A program made the translations under genes and the position numbers. A stretch of DNA of 64,000 bases from positions 558,001 to 622,000 of the forward strand of contig JACKQF010000002.1 of the NCBI GenBank assembly GCA_024232965.1, in the 5' to 3' direction. Under the pieces are notes generated by a model. It did not search any database, had not been told where the DNA came from, and worked only from the letters and a program-made list of their open reading frames with translations. Source of the DNA: Verrucomicrobiaceae bacterium. GTDB taxonomy: Bacteria > Verrucomicrobiota > Verrucomicrobiia > Verrucomicrobiales > Verrucomicrobiaceae. Below are positions 26,411-35,078 of this stretch, piece by piece (the first letter of the stretch is position 1; the number at the start of each line of letters is the position of its first letter).

Positions 26411-28957
26411 ATGAAAAAATGCGTTCCTTCTGTTGTTGTTTGTCGATCGTCAGGAACGCGATTTTCCCAAGGGGGTTGCTGGGTGAGCTTGGGGATGGCC
26501 GTCGTGCTTCCCTGCCTGACTTTGACTTTGTCATCCTGCAAAAAGCGGTCCAGTCCGCCACCATCTGGCCCGGCGGCGACGACATCGTCTTCCGCCCAGA
26601 GTGGATCTGCGAACGATGAAAGGGCTGCTTTGATCAAGCGCATGCTGGTGTTGCGCGACGAACAGACTGAGCCCCAGCCGGATGCGACGAAGTGGCCGGT
26701 CCTGATCTTTACCGACGCGGAGAATCGACCGATCCCGCAGGTGGCGCAGGCGGCTCCTGGGCGCAGCCATCGGTGGGGTCCGGACGTGCTGCCCATCGTT
26801 GCAACGCCGGGGGGTGCTCCGGCGGGTTATACCCCTTATCACTATCAGGTGGTGAACGGTCAACCGGTGCCCCAGACTCTCCCCGCTGGAAGTTCGGGCA
26901 GCCAAGGGGTCGGTGCAGATGGGACTCGCCAGCAGTATGACGCCTCCACCGGAGATACCACCACCTGGACTTCGCAAGGGGAGACTCTGGTTGAGCATGC
27001 GGACGGCTCCTTTGACTATCATTTGGGAAACGGATTTGAAGGGCACGTCGACCCCCAAGGAGACAGTGGTGGCGGTGGAACAATCACCGATGGCAGCGGG
27101 CAAACGACCTCATTCAATCAAAACGGCGATCCAACCTCAAGCTCAGGAAACGACAACGGGACCGGTGGAAACACCAATGGGTCCGGTGGCAATACCAATG
27201 GGACGGGTGGCAACACCAACGGGACGGGTGGCAATACCAATGGGACTGGCGGCAACACCAATGGGACCGGTGACAACACCAACGGGACCGGTGACAACAC
27301 CAACGGGACCGGCGGCAGCACCAATGGGTCCGGTGGCAACACCAATGGGACGGGTGGCAACACCAATGGGACTGGTGGCAACACCAACGGGACAGGCGGC
27401 AACACGAACGGAACCGGCAGCAATACCAACGGGACGGGTGGCAACACCAACGGGACGGGTGGCAACACCAACGGGACTGGCGGCAACACCAACGGGACTG
27501 GCGGCAACACGAACGGGACTGGTGGCAACACTAACGGGACCGGTGGCAACACTAATGGGACGGGTGACAACACCAACGGGACCAGTGGCAACACCAATGG
27601 GACTGGTGGCAACACCAACGGGACAGGCGGCAACACCAATGGGTCCGCTGGGGGTAAGGGAACCAACACGAACGGAAACGGCGGTGGCAAAGGCAACACG
27701 AATGGAAAAGGCAGTGGCCAAAGATCCAAAGGCAAGGGCTCGGGCAAATCCGGCGGGACTGGCGGTCCCCCAGGCGGCGGCGATGCTCCGGCGGGAGGCA
27801 TGGGCGAACCGCATTACCTGACGCGCGATGGCACTCCCTTCTCCTCCCAAGCGGTGGGGGAATTCGTGCTGGTGGACAATGCGTCCCGTCAGACGATCCA
27901 GGTGCGGACTCAGCCTTGGCGCGATAGCAAACGCGCGAGCGCGATCACGGCGATGGCGTTCCAAGTCGGCGGGAATCGAGTGGAAGTCCGGGTTGATGGA
28001 ACGGTCCTCATTGATGGGCATGAGGCCCCGGCGGGGGCGATGATTCAGGGAGATCTGGCCAATGGCGGCGCGGTTGGCGTTTGGCGGCGCGTGGATGTGC
28101 TCGTCGGCGCCGTCGTGGTGTGGCCAGACTTTTCAATTTGCTGGATCACCCCACGCGAGAGTTGGCTGGACTTTGCCTTGCAGTTTGCCAGCCCAGACAA
28201 AGCCCAGCGCGGCTTGCTCGGCAGCAATGACGGAGACCCCAGCAACGATCTGACCTCTCGTGACGGCAGCATCGCCTCCGCCCTGAAAGAAGATGAGATC
28301 GCCAAGTTTGTGGAAAGCTGGCGCGTCACGAAAGAGGAGTCGCTATTCACGTATGCACCAGGGGAATCGACCACCACCTATACCCAGCGCGACTTTCCAA
28401 AGGACAAATCGCCAGCCATCATTACACCCGAAATCGACGCCGCCTGCGCGCATCTCCCCGAAGGACCGCTCCGTCAATTTGCTCAGACCGACCTTGCGCT
28501 CACGGGGCACCAAGCATTTCTCGACTCTTACACAGCCTTCCATCGCAGGGCCGCAGGCATCGCGGCGTTCAGCGCCCAATCCGCCCAGGACAAACCCTTC
28601 CAACTCCCCAAGATGGAGCAAGGGCAGTCTGGCGGCCTGGATGAGGACAACCGCAAAAAGGCCACCGCACTGGATGCAAGTGCGACTCTCGACGAGACCC
28701 TCAAACAGGGCGAGAGCAAGGTCTACCGCATCGAACTCCCAGCGGACCGCGCGGCAGGTTTTGGTGTGCTGTCTCAAGAGCTGGATCTCGTGCACTACAC
28801 TGCGGGTATGGCGGGTTACCAATTCTTCACTGCGGACGGCAAAGAACTCGGCCAGCCAGAGGCTCCTGGGCGTGATAGTCCCATGCGCAAATTTCCGGAG
28901 GGCACCCTGTATCTTAAAATCTGGGGACCCGGCCGCATCCACATCAGACTCAATTGA
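26411..28957 (+). CDS. Lipoprotein with 23 NTNGTGG repeats and a von Willebrand factor D-like domain
   Basis: An 848-residue protein. The ATG at 26411 gives a short charged start and a hydrophobic segment ending in a lipobox (LTLTLSSC), so it is probably a lipoprotein. Residues 254-414 are 23 tandem heptads of consensus NTNGTGG, followed by a Gly/Lys/Asn/Ser-rich stretch. Residues about 463-640 match the vWF type D layout: GEPHYLTRDGTPFSSQAVGEF at the start and RGLLGSNDGDPSNDLTSRDG as the calcium-loop-like end. A helical region and a C-terminal beta domain with FPEGTLYLKIWGPGRIHIRL follow. A surface-exposed adhesive or structural role is inferred. The gene is followed after 27 bases by a second lipoprotein gene. 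Confidence 0.75.
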   Translation: MKKCVPSVVVCRSSGTRFSQGGCWVSLGMAVVLPCLTLTLSSCKKRSSPPPSGPAATTSSSAQSGSANDERAALIKRMLVLRDEQTEPQPDATKWPVLIFTDAENRPIPQVAQAAPGRSHRWGPDVLPIVATPGGAPAGYTPYHYQVVNGQPVPQTLPAGSSGSQGVGADGTRQQYDASTGDTTTWTSQGETLVEHADGSFDYHLGNGFEGHVDPQGDSGGGGTITDGSGQTTSFNQNGDPTSSSGNDNGTGGNTNGSGGNTNGTGGNTNGTGGNTNGTGGNTNGTGDNTNGTGDNTNGTGGSTNGSGGNTNGTGGNTNGTGGNTNGTGGNTNGTGSNTNGTGGNTNGTGGNTNGTGGNTNGTGGNTNGTGGNTNGTGGNTNGTGDNTNGTSGNTNGTGGNTNGTGGNTNGSAGGKGTNTNGNGGGKGNTNGKGSGQRSKGKGSGKSGGTGGPPGGGDAPAGGMGEPHYLTRDGTPFSSQAVGEFVLVDNASRQTIQVRTQPWRDSKRASAITAMAFQVGGNRVEVRVDGTVLIDGHEAPAGAMIQGDLANGGAVGVWRRVDVLVGAVVVWPDFSICWITPRESWLDFALQFASPDKAQRGLLGSNDGDPSNDLTSRDGSIASALKEDEIAKFVESWRVTKEESLFTYAPGESTTTYTQRDFPKDKSPAIITPEIDAACAHLPEGPLRQFAQTDLALTGHQAFLDSYTAFHRRAAGIAAFSAQSAQDKPFQLPKMEQGQSGGLDEDNRKKATALDASATLDETLKQGESKVYRIELPADRAAGFGVLSQELDLVHYTAGMAGYQFFTADGKELGQPEAPGRDSPMRKFPEGTLYLKIWGPGRIHIRLN
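27170..27652 (+). repeat. 21-bp tandem repeat array, 23 units, inside a coding region
   Basis: Units follow the pattern aac acc aat ggg acc ggt ggc with changes mostly at third codon positions, and all stay in the frame of the host gene. Several units differ in residues (NTNGTGD, STNGSGG, NTNGTGS, NTNGTSG). A partial unit precedes the array. The array also creates long open frames in the other frames and on the reverse strand, which are artefacts. Confidence 0.95.
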
Positions 28958-28984
28958 ACCCCCTGCCCCTGATTCATTCCACTC

Positions 28985-29488
28985 ATGAAAATCCGCCCAC
29001 CACTCCTCGTTCTTGGTCTCGCTTGCGCTTCAGTCATCACAGCCTGCGGTGACTCAAAATCCAGCTCCGCCGCTCCTGGTGCCGGGGCCAGCGCAGAAGT
29101 GGCCATCAATGATCCAACTGGCTACTACAAGCTTTTCAGTGATCCATCCGTCACTCAGCATCCCAAAGAAAATGTCACCGTCGGGGATGGCTCCGCGATC
29201 TCGTTCACTTACGATGGCAGCAAGAGCCGCCAGCCCGCGATCTTGGATTACCAACTCTTTTACGTCGATAAACAGGGTGAAGTGCGCCCCATCGGCGGCG
29301 GCAGCTTTGACGCTGCGGACAACGGAGTCTATTCGAAGGTGATCGCCGTTTACGATACACCCGCGAACGGTCGCCCGGGATTTCTCAAGCTCTCGACCGT
29401 CTCCAGCATAAGCTCCAACGGTCCCATCACGGGAAGCGAAATTCAGCTCGGCATGTATCCCATCCGACTCCAAAAGTCAGCGGATTAA
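28985..29488 (+). CDS. Small lipoprotein of unknown function
   Basis: A 167-residue protein with a lipoprotein signal (LLVLGLACASVITAC, Cys about residue 21) and a Ser/Ala-rich linker. The globular part (YYKLFSDPSVTQHPKENVTV, AILDYQLFYVDKQGEVRPI, FLKLSTVSSISSNGP) appears all-beta. No family was recognised. It follows the repeat/vWFD lipoprotein by 27 bases in the same direction and is probably cotranscribed with it. Confidence 0.7.
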   Translation: MKIRPPLLVLGLACASVITACGDSKSSSAAPGAGASAEVAINDPTGYYKLFSDPSVTQHPKENVTVGDGSAISFTYDGSKSRQPAILDYQLFYVDKQGEVRPIGGGSFDAADNGVYSKVIAVYDTPANGRPGFLKLSTVSSISSNGPITGSEIQLGMYPIRLQKSAD

Positions 29489-29612
29489 TTCCAGTATTAG
29501 CAATGTTCCATCGAGCCTCTGAACCTTCGCATGGGGCAGCTTGGTAAGATTAAAGTTTCCGCTTCCATCCGGTTGAAAGTGACGCATTCTTGCGGCGGCT
29601 ATTTTTTGCCAG

Positions 29613-30200
29613 ATGGAAGCTGTAAACATTGCATTTGCACCCGCAACGGGGACTGAAGAGGAGTGGAACGAGGCGTATGCCCGGTTGGCGGATTATTTCC
29701 GCTCCTATCGGTTGCACAATCGCATCCGGCGCACGCAGTTGATCTTGGAGACGCTGCGGCGTGCGGCTGAGGCCCATGCGTTGGCGCCCGAAAAGTCGCC
29801 CACCGCCCACGCGATCGAACAGGCGCGTAGCATGTTGCGATCCTGGCTGGGCTCCATCTATGAAGGGCTGAATCTCACGGAGAGCCAGATCGAGGCAACC
29901 GGTCGACTGGGGTTTCATCTCTGCGATGGCCCAGACCGTTGGCCGCACTTTTTCTTGGACGATGACAATCTGCCCGATGACATGGCGGATGCGATGCGCT
30001 CCGTGGTGCAGGCGTCAGGACCGAGTCTGCAGATCTCCAAGATGACACCGCGTGAGATTGATCTGGGGAAAATCACGGAAATTACCGAGGACACCATCGA
30101 CACTCTGGGCCGCCATGCGTTGCTGCGTTATGCAGTGCTACTGCTGATGGTGGGCGGAGTTTTGGGATATCTATTCTGGCTACTGAGGTTTGAAGAATGA
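29613..30200 (+). CDS. Membrane protein with C-terminal anchor, coupled to opgH
   Basis: A 195-residue protein. Residues 1-165 look cytoplasmic: helical (WNEAYARLADYFRSYRLHNRIRRTQLILETLRRA), then an acidic stretch. One transmembrane helix is near the C-terminus (YAVLLLMVGGVLGYLFWLL). Its stop codon overlaps the ATG of the OpgH gene (ATGA), so the two are translated together. No family was recognised. Coupling suggests it assists or regulates the glucosyltransferase. Confidence 0.7.
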   Translation: MEAVNIAFAPATGTEEEWNEAYARLADYFRSYRLHNRIRRTQLILETLRRAAEAHALAPEKSPTAHAIEQARSMLRSWLGSIYEGLNLTESQIEATGRLGFHLCDGPDRWPHFFLDDDNLPDDMADAMRSVVQASGPSLQISKMTPREIDLGKITEITEDTIDTLGRHALLRYAVLLLMVGGVLGYLFWLLRFEE

Positions 30201-32338
30201 GTTTGATCGGAGCCCAAACAGCGAATCTGGCCGCCAATCAAGGCATGCCACCCAACCGCATCGCCCGTGCACGGCGCGCCACGTTCTTCTCCTTCGTGGG
30301 GGTCGGGACGGTGGCGGGGATCTGGCTGATGTATGTGTTCTTGTCTGAGGGCGGCATGCGCAAATCGGAGTGGGCGTTGCTGGCGGTCTTTGCACCTCTT
30401 TATTACCAACTGAACATGGGCTTCTGGACGGCGCTTTTTGGCGTCTGGATCATGAATCGTCCCAAGGCAGACCCGCTGGATCTTTGGCGCACGCTTTCTG
30501 CCGATGACTATCGCGCACCGATCACGGCATCGACCGCAATCATTATGCCGATTTACAATGAGGATGTGACGCGCGTTTTCGAAGGACTGCGGGCAATTTA
30601 TGAGTCGTTGTCAGAGACGCGACAGCCGGAGACCTTTGACTTTTTCGTCCTCAGTGATTCGGATGATACGAACAAGTGGATCGAAGAAGAAACCGCCTGG
30701 CTGGAGCTCTGCCGGCAGCTCAATGCCTTTGGCCGGATCTTTTACCGCAAACGCCGTAAGCCCATCAATCGCAAGAGCGGCAACGTCAGTGACTTCTGCC
30801 GTCGTTGGGGGAAGCGCTACCGCTACATGGTCGTGCTGGATGCGGACAGTCTGATGTCCGGCGCGATGCTAACCAGCATGGTGCGGATCATGGAGAAAAA
30901 TCCCGGTGTGGGCATCCTGCAGACTTTCCCAAAGCAGATCGCATCCGACACGCTCTTGGGTCGCGTGATGCAGTTCGCCCAGGCGTTGTATGGGCCGCCG
31001 TTTATGGCGGGGCTGGACTATTGGCAGGGTGGCGAGGCAAACTTCTGGGGGCACAACGCCATCATCCGTCTGGCTCCGTTCATCGAAAACTGTGCGCTAC
31101 CCCCGCTACCAGGTAAGGAACCTTTTGGTGGCCACATCATGAGCCACGACTTTGTGGAAGCCGCGCTGATGCGCAAGGCTGGCTACGCCGTGCGGCTCCT
31201 GCCGGCGCACCACGGTAGCTACGAAGAAGGGCCACCGACGCTCATCGACATGCTGAAGCGCGATCGCCGCTGGTGCCAGGGCAATATGCAGCACTTCTGG
31301 CTGCTGTTTGCCAAAGGCTGGCACCCGATGAGCCGGCTAAATTTTCTCCATGGCATCCTGAGCTATGCGAGCAGCCTGCTGTGGTTCCTTTTCCTGGTCA
31401 TCTCCACCTTTCTGGCAGCGACACATCCGGGTCACGAGCAGCCACAGGCGATTCTGGCTGAGCAGATTCTGCTGGGCCTGACGGTCGCGCTGATCTTCCT
31501 GCCAAAAATTTTGATCCTGATGGACGAAATGTTCACCGGGCGCATGTTCAAGCCTCTGGGCCAACGTGTGATGACCTTCTTCAGCAGCGTTGGGGACACG
31601 GTCGTGTTTACCCTGATGGCACCTGTGCTGATGGTCTTTCACGCACGCTTTGTCGTCTATACGGTACTGGGGAAAGGTGTGCGCTGGGTGGCCCAACGCC
31701 GCAAGATGGACAGTGGCGTGGACTGGGCAGAGACAATCATGACCTTCTGGTCGGTGACGACTCTGGGTTTGGCTTGGGGCGTGATCGCGTTCTTCATTGG
31801 GTGGGCCTTCCTGCTGTGGTTCATCCCGATTTTGTGCTCCATGCTGCTGGCCATTCCGGTCGCGATCATCGTTTCTGGCCGTCGGTCTGGGCAGCGTGTG
31901 GGACTCTTTCAGATCCCCGAGGAAGCAAATCCACCGCTGGTATTGAGCGCCATGAATCAGCGACTGGAGGCGGTGAAGGATCGCATCCCGCTGCAACACG
32001 AACTGGAGCGGCACTTTGGCCTCATGCAGGTCTGTCTGGACCCCTACGTCAATGGGATGCACGTCAGTCTATTGCGTCGCCGCAAGAGCATCGAGCTATC
32101 GCGGGACTACCTGAAGAAGCTGGAAAACCGCCTGCTGCAGGACGGCCCGACCTCACTGACGCCCCGCGAGATGAAGGCCATGATGCATGATACGGACACG
32201 GTGACGAATCTGCACTACCACCTCTGGTCTGCCAAAGAGCACGAACTGGCTCCGTTTTGGTCCCTGGCCATCCGGCAGTACAACCTCGCCGCCACGAATC
32301 CCTTCACTCACCTCCTGGCTCAACGTGACGGCGAATAG
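30197..32338 (+). CDS. opgH: Glucans biosynthesis glucosyltransferase H
   Basis: A 713-residue inner-membrane family 2 glycosyltransferase. Two N-terminal membrane helices (RATFFSFVGVGTVAGIWLMYVFL and the ALLAVFAPLYYQLNMGFW region) come before the catalytic domain, which opens with STAIIMPIYNEDVTRVFEGLR. Catalytic motifs are DSDD, DADS near residue 214 and RRWCQGN near residue 358 (Q-x-x-R-W type). Four or more membrane helices follow. This matches OpgH/MdoH, which makes the beta-1,2-linked glucan backbone from UDP-glucose and exports it. The usual partner opgG/mdoG is not in the window. The cytoplasmic N-terminal extension of gamma-proteobacterial OpgH is much shorter here. Confidence 0.9.
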   Translation: MSLIGAQTANLAANQGMPPNRIARARRATFFSFVGVGTVAGIWLMYVFLSEGGMRKSEWALLAVFAPLYYQLNMGFWTALFGVWIMNRPKADPLDLWRTLSADDYRAPITASTAIIMPIYNEDVTRVFEGLRAIYESLSETRQPETFDFFVLSDSDDTNKWIEEETAWLELCRQLNAFGRIFYRKRRKPINRKSGNVSDFCRRWGKRYRYMVVLDADSLMSGAMLTSMVRIMEKNPGVGILQTFPKQIASDTLLGRVMQFAQALYGPPFMAGLDYWQGGEANFWGHNAIIRLAPFIENCALPPLPGKEPFGGHIMSHDFVEAALMRKAGYAVRLLPAHHGSYEEGPPTLIDMLKRDRRWCQGNMQHFWLLFAKGWHPMSRLNFLHGILSYASSLLWFLFLVISTFLAATHPGHEQPQAILAEQILLGLTVALIFLPKILILMDEMFTGRMFKPLGQRVMTFFSSVGDTVVFTLMAPVLMVFHARFVVYTVLGKGVRWVAQRRKMDSGVDWAETIMTFWSVTTLGLAWGVIAFFIGWAFLLWFIPILCSMLLAIPVAIIVSGRRSGQRVGLFQIPEEANPPLVLSAMNQRLEAVKDRIPLQHELERHFGLMQVCLDPYVNGMHVSLLRRRKSIELSRDYLKKLENRLLQDGPTSLTPREMKAMMHDTDTVTNLHYHLWSAKEHELAPFWSLAIRQYNLAATNPFTHLLAQRDGE

Positions 32339-33398
32339 AGAGAATGCGACCCCGCGACTGCTGATCGTCGGACAAGGGTTGGCGGGCACATGTCTCGCTT
32401 GGCAGCTTTTGTGGCGAGGGATCCCCTTTCTCATTGTGGATCGCGATGAACCGCTGAGCAGTTCCAAGGTCGCAGCCGGTCTTATTTCCCCCATCACGGG
32501 CATGAGGCTCAACCTCAACTGGCGCTACGATCTCCTGCATCCCGAGGCGCTGCTTTTTTACCGCCGGATCGAAAAGATCACCCGTCAGCGCTGCTTTTTC
32601 CCACGCCGGCTCGTGCGACTGCTATGGGACGAGCGCGCGCAGGAATTGTGGGCTCGCCGCAAAGAAACACCCGCCGTACAGGCCTACCTTTCGCCCCGAC
32701 CACAAGACCCACTGGTGGATGCAAGAACGATCAGTGCGCCATTCGGCGGCTTTCAGCAGCAGCACGCGGCCTATGTTGATACGGCGGCCTTTCTGGCTGC
32801 CAGCAGGCAGGTCTTCGAAAAGGCAGGCTGCTGGCAATCCGGGGCGGTCCCGCATGCTGACATTGCCGAGGCCGACGATGGCATTGCATGGGCTGGGCAG
32901 AGCTTTTCTCACGTCGTGTGGTGCACCGGTTGGGAATCGGCCAACCAACCGCTCTGGTCCAGTCTCAGTCATCGTCCCGCCCGCGGCACCGTGCTGCGGT
33001 TGCGCGCAAATATCGGGGGCGAACGCCGCATCCTCAATCGAGGTGCCTGGCTGCTGCCCCGAGCCGATGGCACTCTCTTCGCTGGGCCAACGTACGAGCT
33101 CGAATTCTCCGCGCCCCATCAGCCCAGCCACGAAGCCCTGGGCACACTGCATGCAAAGCTCCAGGGCTTGGTTAAAGTGCCCTATGAGGTCATCGGCAGC
33201 CAAACCGCCGTTCGCCCCATCATTCAGCGCGCTAAAGTACTGATCGGCCCACACCCGCAGCACCCGCGCCAAGTCTTTTTCAACGGCCTTGGCTCCAAAG
33301 GTGCCCTCAGAGCCCCCTGGGCCGCCCGTTGCCTAGCGGAGCACCTGCTCGACGGCACGCCCATTGAGGACGAGATCGACGTGCGGAGCTGGCTCTAA
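32325..33398 (+). CDS. FAD-dependent oxidoreductase of the DAO family
   Basis: A 357-residue protein starting at GTG 32325, which overlaps the 3' end of opgH by 14 bases. The N-terminal FAD-binding motif is RLLIVGQGLAGTCLAWQLLWRG (G-x-G-x-x-G), with a following acidic DRDEP and SSKVAAGLISPITGMRL, as in glycine/D-amino acid oxidases and ThiO/MnmC-type enzymes. The C-terminus has the second FAD contact with VFFNGLGSKGALRAPWAA. The substrate is unknown. Translational coupling to opgH is visible, but a functional link is not obvious. Confidence 0.8.
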   Translation: MTANRENATPRLLIVGQGLAGTCLAWQLLWRGIPFLIVDRDEPLSSSKVAAGLISPITGMRLNLNWRYDLLHPEALLFYRRIEKITRQRCFFPRRLVRLLWDERAQELWARRKETPAVQAYLSPRPQDPLVDARTISAPFGGFQQQHAAYVDTAAFLAASRQVFEKAGCWQSGAVPHADIAEADDGIAWAGQSFSHVVWCTGWESANQPLWSSLSHRPARGTVLRLRANIGGERRILNRGAWLLPRADGTLFAGPTYELEFSAPHQPSHEALGTLHAKLQGLVKVPYEVIGSQTAVRPIIQRAKVLIGPHPQHPRQVFFNGLGSKGALRAPWAARCLAEHLLDGTPIEDEIDVRSWL

Positions 33399-33506
33399 GT
33401 CCCGAGATTACCAATCACTAATTTGCAGAGATTCCAGCCCTTGCTTGTTTTTCTTTTGCGATGGCGCGATGTTTCGCCCGTTTCAGACGTTAGTTGAACC
33501 ATCTTC

Positions 33507-35024
33507 ATGAATATCTCACGCTTGTTCGTCCTGGCGCTGGCCCTTTGTGGCTCCAGCATTGTAATCCCCATTCGCGCTCAGGAGCCAGCAGCGGCCCCCG
33601 CAGAGCTTCCCGCCGGTGGCGCGGAATTTGAAGGCATCGTCAATATCGATGTCTCCATGCTCATTCCAGATTTTCGGGAGCCCTGGAACGCTGGCCAACC
33701 CTCTGGCGGCAGCGGCACTGGATTCCTCATTGGGAAAAACCGCTTTTTGACGAACGCCCACGTCGTCAGCAACGCCACCAAACTCGTCATCCGAACCAGC
33801 GATGATCCAGAGCCCCATCCAGCGCGCATCGTCTTCATCGCCCACGACTGCGATCTCGCGATCATTGAGGCCGAAGACGCCGTGCATTTTGAGAAGTTGA
33901 AGCCTCTGACCTTTGGTGGCATCCCGCGCCTGAATACCGAAGTCATTGCCGTCGGTTATCCCATTGGTGGTGATCGTATCTCCGTCACGCGTGGCGTCGT
34001 TTCCCGCATCGACTTCCGCCCCTACAGCCATACCAGTGTTGATTCTCACCTCGCCATCCAGGTGGATGCCGCCATCAACCCCGGAAACTCCGGTGGCCCG
34101 GTCATGCAAAACGGTAAGGTCGTCGGTGTCGCCTTCCAGGGATACAGCGGCCGCGTCGCGCAGAACGTGGGCTACATGATTCCAGTGCCGGTGATCCAAC
34201 GCTTTCTCAAGGACGTGGAAGACGGCAAATACGATCACTATGCCGACCTGGCCATCTCAGACTTCCCCATCGAAAACCCCGCCCAACGCAAAGCACTCGG
34301 CCTAGCCGATGATGGTGTCGGCGTCATGGTCGCAGACGTGGAGCCCGCAGGCAGCGCTGGCGATATCCTCAAGGTTGGCGATGTGGTTCTGACCTTTGAC
34401 GGCAGCCCAGTGCTGAACAACGGCCTCATCCGCGTCGAAGGCGAATTGATGGACATGAACGAAGTCGTCGAACGCAAATTCGTCGGCAACAAGATCGAGA
34501 TCGGCTACCAGCGCGATGGCAAAAAGCAGTCCGCCGAAGTGATGCTGAAGCGCTTTACCCCTTACGTGAAGCTGGGCGAACAATACAACCAGCGCCCGCG
34601 CTACCTCGTCTATGCAGGCCTCGTTTTCCAGCCCATGGATCGCAACCTGATGAATGCCCACAACATTCGCGAGCCCGTCGTGAACTACGTCTTTGATAAC
34701 TACCTGACCGATAAAATCTATGTGGAGCGCCCAGAGGTCATCATCCTCACCAGCGTCCTCCCAGACGAGGTCAACACCTACCTCACGCCCTACGAGCGCA
34801 ACATCGTTGATGAAGTGAATGGCGTGAAGATCCGGTCCATGGCCGACCTGAAAGAAGCTCTGGCCAAGAAGGATGAAGCTAAGCCCTTCGTCGAAATTCG
34901 CCTTCTGGAAAAAGAACGCCCACTGGTTCTGCGTCGCGATCTGGCGGAGGAAGCGCACCCGCGCATCATGAAGAAGTACAACATCGCAGAGGATAGCTTC
35001 CTCGGTGGGGAGGGAGAGGAATAA
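33507..35024 (+). CDS. Secreted HtrA/DegP-like serine protease with PDZ domain
   Basis: A 505-residue protein with a signal peptide (SRLFVLALALCGSSIVIPIRAQ). The trypsin-like domain has the full catalytic triad: His85 in LTNAHVV, Asp116 in CDLAII and Ser195 in NPGNSGGPV. A PDZ-like domain follows (about residues 255-350: GVGVMVADVEPAGSAGDILKVG, VVLTFDG). A C-terminal domain contains PRYLVYAGLVFQPMDRNLM and a second PDZ-like element (VDEVNGVKIRSMADLKEAL). It probably degrades or checks proteins in the periplasm. The next gene, 54 bases on, is a paralogue of the same architecture without the triad. Confidence 0.9.
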   Translation: MNISRLFVLALALCGSSIVIPIRAQEPAAAPAELPAGGAEFEGIVNIDVSMLIPDFREPWNAGQPSGGSGTGFLIGKNRFLTNAHVVSNATKLVIRTSDDPEPHPARIVFIAHDCDLAIIEAEDAVHFEKLKPLTFGGIPRLNTEVIAVGYPIGGDRISVTRGVVSRIDFRPYSHTSVDSHLAIQVDAAINPGNSGGPVMQNGKVVGVAFQGYSGRVAQNVGYMIPVPVIQRFLKDVEDGKYDHYADLAISDFPIENPAQRKALGLADDGVGVMVADVEPAGSAGDILKVGDVVLTFDGSPVLNNGLIRVEGELMDMNEVVERKFVGNKIEIGYQRDGKKQSAEVMLKRFTPYVKLGEQYNQRPRYLVYAGLVFQPMDRNLMNAHNIREPVVNYVFDNYLTDKIYVERPEVIILTSVLPDEVNTYLTPYERNIVDEVNGVKIRSMADLKEALAKKDEAKPFVEIRLLEKERPLVLRRDLAEEAHPRIMKKYNIAEDSFLGGEGEE

Positions 35025-35078
35025 CGCACCATGCAATCCCGCACCGCCCTTACGTTTCAATCCTCACTGTTGCCTACC

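Noticed and set aside
25045..26619. 524-codon plus-strand ORF
   Set aside because: It is antisense to the Tat-exported propeller protein and extends into the lipoprotein start. Its composition is that of a reverse shadow.
27170..27652. Repeat array as a possible CRISPR
   Set aside because: Units are contiguous 21-mers without spacers, in frame, and encode a heptapeptide. No cas genes are present.
26913..27821. Long open frames in a second plus frame and on the minus strand (27118-27801, 27143-28021)
   Set aside because: They arise from the 21-bp repeat, which has no stop in several frames. Their translations are simple Thr/Pro/Val repeats, while the 26411 frame carries the lipoprotein signal and vWFD-like domain.
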